A stretch of 64,000 nucleotides of DNA, from positions 1 through 64,000 of the forward strand of contig NZ_JAFMZK010000009.1 of NCBI RefSeq assembly GCF_029105185.1. The letters are read 5' to 3'. The notes beneath the pieces are model-generated. The model searched no databases, was not told the origin of the DNA, and worked only from the letters and a program-made list of their open reading frames with translations. Positions 58,230-64,000 of this stretch are shown here, in pieces. A program made the position numbers and the translations under genes. This DNA is from Aliiroseovarius sp. Z3 (lineage in GTDB: Bacteria; Pseudomonadota; Alphaproteobacteria; Rhodobacterales; Rhodobacteraceae). The number at the start of each line of letters is the position of its first letter. Positions within the stretch are counted from its first letter, which is position 1.

Positions 58230-58424
58230 ATGATAGAGTTTACGTTACGACAAGCCTTATTTTCTTGCCTCCATCAAGATGCGGGTGTCATTAAACGTCG
58301 ATTCCGTTTCGTGGATCATCCAGATTCGCCGTTTTTCAAACGACGAATGGTGATGGACCCAAGTTGGGATCGGGAAGCGATGTGGCTGCTTGCGCTACGG
58401 ATGCAAACCAAAATTGTGAAGTAA
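58230..58424 (+). CDS. Candidate small ORF or small RNA unit
   Basis: This is a 64-codon frame (MIEFTLRQALFSCLHQDAG to LALRMQTKIVK). The only supporting evidence is a terminator-like hairpin that starts 18 nt after its stop, which suggests a transcript ends here. The start has no strong ribosome binding site, and the last 25 codons (from MVMDPSWDREAMWLL) could be an alternative short protein. It may instead be a non-coding RNA. No family is recognised. Confidence 0.35.
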   Translation: MIEFTLRQALFSCLHQDAGVIKRRFRFVDHPDSPFFKRRMVMDPSWDREAMWLLALRMQTKIVK

Positions 58425-58441
58425 ATGGTATACTCCATAAT

Positions 58442-58470
58442 GGGCCGCCTGATCTGTCGGGCGGCCCGTT
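58442..58470 (+). terminator. Terminator-like hairpin after the candidate small ORF
   Basis: GGGCCGCC pairs with GGCGGCCC across a ten-base loop and is followed by GTTTACGTTTT. It ends a plus-strand transcript upstream of the XdhC-like gene. Confidence 0.6.
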
Positions 58471-58544
58471 TACGTTTTGCGGTTGAAACCCTGTGACAAG
58501 CCGGTGACAGTCCACATTCGGATACAAGGAATGGATCGGCCGCA

Positions 58545-59528
58545 GTGACAGGGTTCAGAACAATCCCGATGACCGCACTGCACTGGCTGCGCGACGGCAA
58601 GCGCGTGGCAATCGCGACGGTTGTCGAGACATGGGGCAGCGCCCCAAGCCCGGCGGGCAGCCAGATGGTCGTCGCAGAGTGTGGGGCGATCGAGGGATCG
58701 GTCTCGGGCGGTTGCGTCGAAGGCGCGGTCGTGGCCGAGGCGCTTGAGGTGATCAGCACCCGCGTGCCGCGCCTATTGACCTATGGTGTGGCGGATGTGG
58801 ATGCGTTCAATGCCGGGTTGGCCTGCGGTGGCACGATCCGCATTCTGGTCGAACCGGTTGCGGTCGGGGCACATGAAGAAGCGGCCATGCCCGTCACGAT
58901 GTTGGAACAGATCATTCGAAAGCAGGCCGCGCGTGTACCGATTGCCTATCAGGTGGACCTGAACACGTGGGCGCGACACATTTTGGCGCCAGACGAAAAC
59001 CCAAAGCCGGTGAACGCGCCGAGGACCGATGTCGATGGCGATCTGTTCACGCTTCAGTTCATCCCGCCGCCCCGGGTGATCATCGTCGGCGCGGTGCATA
59101 TCGCGCAGGTGTTGGCCCCAATGGCCACTGCAACCGGGTTTGAGCCTGTTGTCACCGATCCGCGCAGCAGCTTTGCAACGCCCGCGCGGTTTCCCGGTCT
59201 GCGCGTGGTTTGCGAGGATACGGACGAAGCCCTTGCACAGATTGGGGTGGATGCCCAAACAGCGATCATAACATTGGGCCACGATCCCAAGATCGACGAC
59301 CCTGCAATCCTGGAAGGGCTGGCGAAGGGGGCGTTCTATATCGGCTGCCTTGGATCGCGCCGCACCCATGCCGCGCGGCTGGATCGGCTGCACGCCATGG
59401 GCTTGCCCCAAGAGGCATTGGCGCGTCTGCATGGCCCCGTCGGGTTGGACATCGGGGCCAAAGGTCCGGCCGAAATCGCGGTGTCGATTCTGTCGCAATT
59501 GGTTGCCGCACGTCGGGGCAGGCTTTAG
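58545..59528 (+). CDS. XdhC/CoxI family protein
   Basis: The 327-residue protein has the N-terminal XdhC/CoxI domain (ATVVETWGSAPSPAGSQM near 25-42 and SVSGGCVEGAVV near 54-65) and the C-terminal Rossmann domain (IIVGAVHIAQVLAPMA near 182-197 and IGCLGSRRTHAAR). XdhC-type proteins insert or sulfurate molybdenum cofactor in xanthine dehydrogenase-like enzymes. No molybdenum hydroxylase gene is nearby, so the client is unknown. The start is GTG 58545 or ATG 58569; neither has a strong ribosome site. Confidence 0.88.
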   Translation: MTGFRTIPMTALHWLRDGKRVAIATVVETWGSAPSPAGSQMVVAECGAIEGSVSGGCVEGAVVAEALEVISTRVPRLLTYGVADVDAFNAGLACGGTIRILVEPVAVGAHEEAAMPVTMLEQIIRKQAARVPIAYQVDLNTWARHILAPDENPKPVNAPRTDVDGDLFTLQFIPPPRVIIVGAVHIAQVLAPMATATGFEPVVTDPRSSFATPARFPGLRVVCEDTDEALAQIGVDAQTAIITLGHDPKIDDPAILEGLAKGAFYIGCLGSRRTHAARLDRLHAMGLPQEALARLHGPVGLDIGAKGPAEIAVSILSQLVAARRGRL

Positions 59529-59538
59529 CCGCGCTGGG

Positions 59539-60159
59539 CTACACGCTGTCGCGCGGTGGTTTGATGCGCAGGACCAAAAGGCGTGCGATCAGGATCGTCG
59601 CAAAGCCAAGGCCGGCTGCCAAAGTCTCGCCCAGATAGGTCAGCATCGCCAGATAAACCGCGCCGCCCACAAGGGATAGCGTGGCATAAAGATCCTCTTT
59701 CAAAAGGCTGGGGGTCATGTTGCACAGAAGATCACGGATCATGCCGCCTGCCGTTCCGGTCACGCAGCCAATCACGATCGCAAGGATTGGAGAAACCCCT
59801 GCATCCAGCGCCACCTGAACGCCGGTCAGGGTGAACAGTGCCAACCCAATCGCATCCAGCTGCATAAGCACCTTTAGCCTGCGTCCGTTGCCCGAAGACA
59901 TACGCGTCGCAAGGGCGAAACTGATCAGCGCCACCGGCACTGCAACGGCAAGATAGCGGGCATCGTTGATCCAGAACACCGGCGTTAGCCCCAGAAACAG
60001 ATCGCGTAACGTGCCGCCTCCCATAGACGTGGCGATTGCCAGAACGGTTGCACCGAAAAGGTCCATGTGAACCCGGTGCGCCTGTATCGCAGCCGACGCC
60101 GCCATGACAGCGGTCGCCAGAAGCGACAGGGGGACGAACAGAAAAGACAATGTTTCCAT
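59539..60159 (-). CDS. Trimeric intracellular cation channel family protein (UPF0126)
   Basis: This 206-residue membrane protein of the TRIC/UPF0126 (YadS-like) family has seven hydrophobic segments arranged as two three-helix repeats plus one. Each repeat has the glycine-rich bend: GGGTLRDLFLG near 48-58 and GTAGGMIRDLL near 135-145. Bacterial members are monovalent cation channels. It converges with the XdhC-like gene with only a ten-base gap. Confidence 0.93.
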   Translation of the reverse strand: METLSFLFVPLSLLATAVMAASAAIQAHRVHMDLFGATVLAIATSMGGGTLRDLFLGLTPVFWINDARYLAVAVPVALISFALATRMSSGNGRRLKVLMQLDAIGLALFTLTGVQVALDAGVSPILAIVIGCVTGTAGGMIRDLLCNMTPSLLKEDLYATLSLVGGAVYLAMLTYLGETLAAGLGFATILIARLLVLRIKPPRDSV

Positions 60160-60255
60160 GGGGGCACCACTCTGGTTCGGTAAGATCGACAGGAAATTAG
60201 GGCTATCAGCGGCGGTGTTAGGGTACTTACGCGATGTGTCGGCGGAACAAAACGA

Positions 60256-61155
60256 TCACTTGTCGGGTGGGCGGGACAAAAACGTCGCCAGCGTGTCAAA
60301 AATCAATCGAATCCGCGGGCTGGTGTGCAGGTCGCGATGGGTGATCAGCCAGACGGGAAAAACAACGGGATCCATGTGGGGCAATACCCGTTCGACCCCG
60401 GGTGTGGTGTCGCCGATGTCGGAGGACATGAAGGCGATGCCCAGTCCGTTTTGTACATATTCCCATGCAACGACGCCGCTGTTGGAGCCGATGTGAAAGT
60501 TCTGGTCCGTGACGGGGATGCCCAGCGGGCTCAGATAACTGATCATCTCGTCCGTTGATCCGAAATTTACGAAATCATGCTGCGCAAGATCGGTTTTGGA
60601 TTTGGGACGCCCGCGCCGTTTCAGATAAGAGGTAGAGGCGTAGAGATGCGCCTCGGCCTCGTCGACCAGACGAGCATAAAGCTCGGGTTGGGACGGGCGA
60701 ACATGGCGGATCGCAATATCTGCTTCGCGCCGCTGGATGTCCCGAATGTCATTTGCGGCGACAATGTCGACCTCAAGCAGCGGCGCGATGTCGCGAAGAT
60801 GTTGCAGCATTGGCGGCAGGATATACGCGGCGAACACGTCCGAGGCTGTGATACGCACCGTGCCTTCGATTGCTTGCGTTTGCCCCGCCGCGACCAGTGA
60901 AATCTTTACCGCCGCCTCGGCCATCGCGTGCACATGTTCCAGAACCGCGCGCCCTGAAGGTGTCAGCACCAATCCGCGCCCGATGCGCTCGAACAGAGCG
61001 ATGCCCAGCGTTTCCTCCAACCCCGCGACTTGTCGTCCGATGGTGGGCTGAGTGTGACCCAACACCCGGGCAGCGGCTGACAATGATCCTTCGTCCGCCG
61101 TGGCCATGAACGCCCGGACCTGGTTCCAGTCAAACGAGATTGCATCCCAATTCAT
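60256..61155 (-). CDS. LysR family transcriptional regulator
   Basis: The 299-residue protein has an N-terminal winged helix-turn-helix (about 8-66, WNQVRAFMATADEGSLSAAARVLGHTQPTIGRQVAGLE) and a LysR substrate domain starting near 95. I chose ATG 61155; a longer frame running to 61980 crosses the methyltransferase gene on the other strand and is not real. It is divergent from that methyltransferase with 84 nt between the starts, so the usual LysR logic predicts that it controls that gene and itself. Confidence 0.92.
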   Translation of the reverse strand: MNWDAISFDWNQVRAFMATADEGSLSAAARVLGHTQPTIGRQVAGLEETLGIALFERIGRGLVLTPSGRAVLEHVHAMAEAAVKISLVAAGQTQAIEGTVRITASDVFAAYILPPMLQHLRDIAPLLEVDIVAANDIRDIQRREADIAIRHVRPSQPELYARLVDEAEAHLYASTSYLKRRGRPKSKTDLAQHDFVNFGSTDEMISYLSPLGIPVTDQNFHIGSNSGVVAWEYVQNGLGIAFMSSDIGDTTPGVERVLPHMDPVVFPVWLITHRDLHTSPRIRLIFDTLATFLSRPPDK

Positions 61156-61239
61156 GCATTTATGTATAGACGTAAAGCATATTTTGGCAATTCCCCTTGC
61201 TGTTACGCATGGATAGATATGCGCCAAAGGAGATATCTC

Positions 61240-61872
61240 ATGATTCAAGCCGCGAAATTCTGGGACCGGATCGCTGACAAATACGCCACATCCAAGATAA
61301 AGGATCCCGAGGGTTACCAATTCACACTTGAGCGGACGCGGTCTTATCTGGGCCCTCAAGACAAGGTGCTTGAGATCGGGGCAGGCACAGGCACGACCGC
61401 CTTGGAGCTGGCGCCTGCCGTGGGGCACATCACGATCACCGATGTCTCGCCCGAGATGATCCGGATCGGCAAGGCCAAGGCCGATGCGCAAGGGGTCACG
61501 AATGTGGATTTTCGGGTGGCAGATGCTCAGCTGCAGGGGGTGAGCGGCCCTTTTGACGCCATCCTTGCCCACAACGTGTTGCATCTGGTGGAAGATCTGC
61601 CCGGCGCCTTGGGGCGTGTGCATGATCTTCTGGCGCCGGGTGGGGTGTTCATTTCGAAAACCTTCTGCAAACCATCGCGCGGGGGGGCGTGGATCTACTA
61701 TGTCATGCGTCTGGCGCTGCCGCTGATGCAGTTGATCGGCAAAGCGCCCTATGTCGCTGTGATGAGTATCGAGGAGCTTGAGGCGACCCTGAGCAGTCAC
61801 GGCTTCAAGATTGTTGAAAGCGGGAATTTTCCGGCTAAGGAGTTGCGGCGTTATATCGTCGCCCGTCGGTGA
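61240..61872 (+). CDS. SAM-dependent methyltransferase
   Basis: This 210-residue class I methyltransferase has motif I VLEIGAGTGTTALEL near 46-60 and the post-motif acidic loop ITDVSPEM. FDAILAHNVLHLVEDLPGAL follows. The ATG is seven bases after AAGGAG, and an earlier in-frame ATG at 61162 lacks one. Substrate unknown: it could be a small molecule such as a quinone or halide, or a toxic compound. It is probably under control of the divergent LysR regulator. Confidence 0.92.
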   Translation: MIQAAKFWDRIADKYATSKIKDPEGYQFTLERTRSYLGPQDKVLEIGAGTGTTALELAPAVGHITITDVSPEMIRIGKAKADAQGVTNVDFRVADAQLQGVSGPFDAILAHNVLHLVEDLPGALGRVHDLLAPGGVFISKTFCKPSRGGAWIYYVMRLALPLMQLIGKAPYVAVMSIEELEATLSSHGFKIVESGNFPAKELRRYIVARR

Positions 61873-61905
61873 TTGGACCGACACTTGATCGCCGGTCTGA
61901 AATGC

Positions 61906-61935
61906 AAAACGCCTCGCTGTTGCGAGGCGTTTTTC
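61906..61935. terminator. Bidirectional terminator between the methyltransferase and infC
   Basis: AAAACGCCTCGC pairs with GCGAGGCGTTTT across the loop TGTT, with A-runs and T-runs on both sides. It serves both convergent genes. Confidence 0.9.
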
Positions 61936-61960
61936 GGTGTCGGTCTGGTTGTTTGATCCG

Positions 61961-62506
61961 TTATTTGGATAGCGGGCCAATCATCATAACCATTTGACGG
62001 CCTTCCATCTTCGGCATGTTTTCAACCTTGCCGACATCCTTGGTGTCTTCTGCGACCCGCTCAAGAAGTTCGCGACCAAGATTCTGGTGCGCCATCTCGC
62101 GCCCCCGGAACCGCAGTGTCACTTTAACCTTGTCGCCGTTTTCCAGAAACTTGAACACGTTCCGCATCTTCACGTTATAGTCATGCGTGTCGGTGTTGGG
62201 GCGGAACTTGACCTCTTTCACCTCGATGGTTTTCTGCTTCTTGCGGGCTTCGCTTTCCCGCTTCTGCTGTTCATATTTGAACTTGCCGAAATCCATAATC
62301 TTACAGACGGGCGGCGATGCGTTGGGCGAAATTTCCACCAGATCAAGCCCGGCATCTTCGGCCATCAGCATAGCTTGCGCAGGCGTGACAACACCTACGT
62401 TTTCGCCATCGGCGCCAATCAGTCGAATTTCGGGGGCCTTGATGCGCTCGTTTACGCGGGGGCCGGTGTCGCGCGTGGGCGGCGCGTTGTGAGGTCTGCG
62501 GGCTAT
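61961..62506 (-). CDS. infC: Translation initiation factor IF-3, starting at an AUA codon
   Basis: IF-3 binds the 30S subunit, keeps it apart from 50S and checks start codons. The 181-residue protein is normal in length and sequence: [27 protein letters not shown] at the N terminus, then the N domain, linker and C domain with [16 protein letters not shown]. No ATG or GTG is in frame before residue 46. An in-frame TGA lies 27 nt before the ATA at 62506, and AGAAGGA stands nine bases before that ATA. AUA is therefore the start codon, as in the IF-3-sensitive AUU start of E. coli infC. Confidence 0.93.
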   Translation of the reverse strand: MARRPHNAPPTRDTGPRVNERIKAPEIRLIGADGENVGVVTPAQAMLMAEDAGLDLVEISPNASPPVCKIMDFGKFKYEQQKRESEARKKQKTIEVKEVKFRPNTDTHDYNVKMRNVFKFLENGDKVKVTLRFRGREMAHQNLGRELLERVAEDTKDVGKVENMPKMEGRQMVMMIGPLSK

Positions 62507-62806
62507 TGTGCCATTCCTTCTGACGTTTCAATATTCTTCGGATGCGGAAGTTAAGGCCCATGCAGGTGTGTTTCAACCCGATAAAACGTTTTGCGAAAGA
62601 TTGTTTCCGGTGACTGTTGATTTGACGTCAAAAGTCAACGCGTCCCACGTTTTTTGGCTGATATCTTACGATATTTCCGCTGGATTGGCGTTTTGACGCG
62701 CATTGGATGAAACTCCCCTTGCGCTTGATCGGCTTAGCCCTCACATCCCTCTTGGATGCCGTGCAGGTCTGTGCGGCGCATGTATAGACAAGTTGAGGAT
62801 GTCGAC
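62507..62806. other. Promoter and leader region of infC and the alanine-rich gene
   Basis: No gene is supported here. It holds the infC leader on the minus strand, including a three-codon ATG-GCA-CAA-TAG frame whose stop overlaps the infC AUA start, and a 12-bp palindrome at 62621-62632. On the plus strand a GAGGA ribosome site precedes the alanine-rich gene. A 62-codon plus frame at 62508-62696 is not convincing. Confidence 0.5.
62621..62632. repeat. 12-bp perfect palindrome TTTGACGTCAAA upstream of infC
   Basis: It lies about 115-126 nt before the infC start. Short flanking matches (GTTGA and GTCAAC) widen it to a looser repeat. It could be a regulator site in the infC promoter. No regulator can be named. 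Confidence 0.3.
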
Positions 62807-63511
62807 ATGAAAAACACCGTTATCGCCGCTGGAATTGTGATCGTTGCCGCCGTGGGCGGCTATATCTGGTACAACAACAACCAGGCCAAGATGATTGCTG
62901 AAGAGGCTGCAGCAGAAGCCGCCGCACAAGCAGAAGCTGCCGAGCAAGCAGCAGCTGAGGCCGCTGCAAAAGCCGAAGCAGAAGCCAAAGCGGCCGCGGA
63001 TGCTGCCGCCGAAGAAGCTGCAGCCGCTGAAGCAGCCGCCAAGGAAGCTGCCGAACAGGCCGCCGAAGAAGCCGCCACCGCCGCTGATGCTGCAGGCCAG
63101 GCTGTTCAGGATTCAGCTGATGCCGCTGGTGACGCCGTGCAGGGTGCGGCCGACGCGGTTGGCGACACGCTGAACGAGGCTGGCGAAGCCGTCACCGATG
63201 CCGTTGAAGGTGCGATCGACTCCGTCACCGGAGCCGCCAGCGACGCCGCGGAAACTGCGACACCTGAAGCTGGCACCGATGCCGCCGCCGAAGGTGCTGC
63301 AGAGGCTACGGCAGAGACATCGGCGGACGCCACGCCTGAGGCTCTGACCCAACAGGGTTTTGATGCCGCGAAGGTGAACGAGATGATTGATAACTCGTCG
63401 CTGGGCGAGGCTGAGAAGGCCGGTTTGAAAGCCGCTGTTGAAGCCGCCGCAAGCAATCCGGCCCTTCTGGAAGCTGCGATCAATCAGGTCAAAAGTGCGC
63501 TGGGCATGTAA
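62807..63511 (+). CDS. Alanine-rich, membrane-anchored LEA/TolA-like helical protein
   Basis: The protein has 234 residues with an N-terminal membrane helix (about 5-20, VIAAGIVIVAAVGGYIWY). A very Ala/Glu-rich segment follows (about 28-105) that should form a long alpha helix or coiled coil. A middle part has 11-residue-like repeats (AGDAVQGAADAVGDTLNEAGEAV) of the LEA/apolipoprotein style, and a folded-looking C terminus of about 50 residues begins near GFDAAKVNEMIDNSSL. It probably spans the periplasm as a rigid rod. The start at ATG 62807 has GAGGA upstream. I know no function for it. Confidence 0.8.
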   Translation: MKNTVIAAGIVIVAAVGGYIWYNNNQAKMIAEEAAAEAAAQAEAAEQAAAEAAAKAEAEAKAAADAAAEEAAAAEAAAKEAAEQAAEEAATAADAAGQAVQDSADAAGDAVQGAADAVGDTLNEAGEAVTDAVEGAIDSVTGAASDAAETATPEAGTDAAAEGAAEATAETSADATPEALTQQGFDAAKVNEMIDNSSLGEAEKAGLKAAVEAAASNPALLEAAINQVKSALGM

Positions 63512-63531
63512 GCCCCGGTTTTAGAACAGAG

Positions 63532-63566
63532 AAACGCCGCGCAGAATTCTGCGCGGCGTTTTTTTA
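63532..63566 (+). terminator. Rho-independent terminator of the alanine-rich gene
   Basis: The 30-base perfect palindrome AAACGCCGCGCAGAA/TTCTGCGCGGCGTTT is followed by more T bases. It is 20 nt after the stop codon. It also lies beyond the 3' end of fpr on the other strand. Confidence 0.9.
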
Positions 63567-63599
63567 TCATCCGTCGGTTCGAGGCGCGGGGGGCGATGA

Positions 63600-64000
63600 T
63601 CAGTCCAGAAACGCCTTTTCAACCACGTATTGCTTGGGTTGCGAGTTCGCCCCTTCCTCAAGGCCCGCCTCTTCCAGCAGTTCCTTGAGCTCCAGATTGA
63701 ACGGCAGGTTGCCGCAGATCATGGCGCGGTCGTTTTCGGGGCAAAGCGGTTCAACACCCAGATCCGCAAACAGCTCGCCCGAGCGGATCAGGTCGGTGAT
63801 GCGGCCCATTTTCGGGCTCTCTTCACGGGTGGTGGTCGGGTAGTATTTGATCTTCTTCCAGAAGCCTTCGCCGATCACCTCGTTTAGAAGCTCGTCGTCC
63901 TTCAACGCCTCGATCAGGTTCGCGCCATAGGTCAGTTCACCCACTTCGCGGCATGTATGGGTGATGATGATCTCGTCATAGTCTTCATAGGTCTGCGGCT
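63600..64000 (-). CDS. fpr: Ferredoxin--NADP+ reductase, 3' part (cut by the window edge)
   Basis: The 133 visible codons read without interruption from the window edge. They contain ITHTCREVGELTYGANLIE, PTTTREESPKMGRITDLI, RAMICGNLPFNLELKELLEEAGL, and the C-terminal end KQYVVEKAFLD. These are the C-terminal NADP-binding half of bacterial ferredoxin--NADP+ reductase (Fpr). The 5' part lies beyond the right end of the window, so the internal GTG at 63944 is not the true start. Fpr exchanges electrons between NADPH and ferredoxin or flavodoxin. Confidence 0.93.
   Translation of the reverse strand, partial: PQTYEDYDEIIITHTCREVGELTYGANLIEALKDDELLNEVIGEGFWKKIKYYPTTTREESPKMGRITDLIRSGELFADLGVEPLCPENDRAMICGNLPFNLELKELLEEAGLEEGANSQPKQYVVEKAFLD

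Larger units (their letters stand above)
58060..58544. other. Gap between the glycosyltransferase and XdhC genes
   Basis: The stretch holds the divergent promoters for both sides. It contains a possible small plus-strand gene at 58230-58424 and a terminator-like hairpin at 58442-58470. Apart from these I see nothing in it. Confidence 0.5.

Noticed and set aside
62512-62523. ATG-GCA-CAA-TAG as a start codon for infC
   Set aside because: It is out of frame with IF-3 and ends after three codons. It is kept only as a possible regulatory mini-ORF.
62508-62696. 62-codon plus-strand frame over the infC leader
   Set aside because: No ribosome site, no recognisable sequence, and it overlaps the infC promoter and start.

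Overview
This window is chromosomal DNA of an alphaproteobacterium of the Rhodobacteraceae, most likely the Roseobacter group. The call rests on the high G+C, the protein sequences, and several gene orders typical of that family: coxII-ctaB-coxF-ctaG-coxIII-SURF1-thrC-M16 peptidase; tatABC-DUF815 ATPase-serS-yajC-secDF-Mth938-ccmABCDG-acnA-DUF1223; and pyrC-pyrE upstream of dnaB. Almost everything is housekeeping. There is no prophage, no complete insertion sequence and no CRISPR array.

Layout. 0-6.7 kb: two identical tRNA-Gly(GCC) genes, pyruvate carboxylase, dprA and tldD, all on the minus strand. 6.9-15.8 kb: the cytochrome aa3 oxidase and assembly operon (subunit I is elsewhere), running on into thrC, an M16 protease, a RimJ-like acetyltransferase and a GlcD-like FAD oxidase. 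16-21.2 kb: apt-mtnP purine salvage, a SulP transporter, and small enzymes. 21.2-27.9 kb: a small membrane protein behind a LexA-type box, ptsP of the nitrogen PTS, an AT-rich orphan gene that looks transferred, lysC, DUF1178 and a Nudix hydrolase. 28-32.5 kb: metG, an MFS carrier and an orphan ABC ATPase. 32.7-43.9 kb: protein export and cytochrome c biogenesis: tatABC, a DUF815 ATPase, serS (minus), yajC, a fused secDF, a TauE-type exporter, an Mth938 protein and ccmABCDG. 44.3-52.4 kb: acnA, DUF1223, a LpxL-like acyltransferase, fliG, purB and a FosA-type enzyme. 52.4-58 kb: dnaB, pyrE, pyrC and two uncharacterised or glycosyltransferase genes. 58-64 kb: an XdhC-like protein, a TRIC channel, a LysR/methyltransferase pair, infC, an alanine-rich anchored protein, and the 3' part of ferredoxin-NADP reductase (fpr) cut by the window edge.

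How the genes work together. The cox genes build the terminal oxidase. CtaB supplies heme for heme A, and CtaG and SURF1 handle copper and heme insertion. The ccm genes mature the c-type cytochromes that feed it. Sec and Tat components export the subunits. Pyc and AcnA serve the TCA cycle. Apt, MtnP, PurB, PyrC and PyrE serve nucleotide metabolism.

The most interesting signals are: infC with an AUA start codon overlapping a three-codon mini-ORF; a perfect GTTC-N7-GTTC LexA-type box before an unknown small membrane protein; a FosA-like gene, with nearly all catalytic residues, overlapping the end of dnaB; a consensus DnaA box upstream of dnaB; the AT-rich orphan between ptsP and lysC; a nested, mutually exclusive inverted-repeat array behind ccmG; and two copies of an intergenic element placed directly after the stop codons of serS and fosA. 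I did not find a multi-gene system that I can call new.
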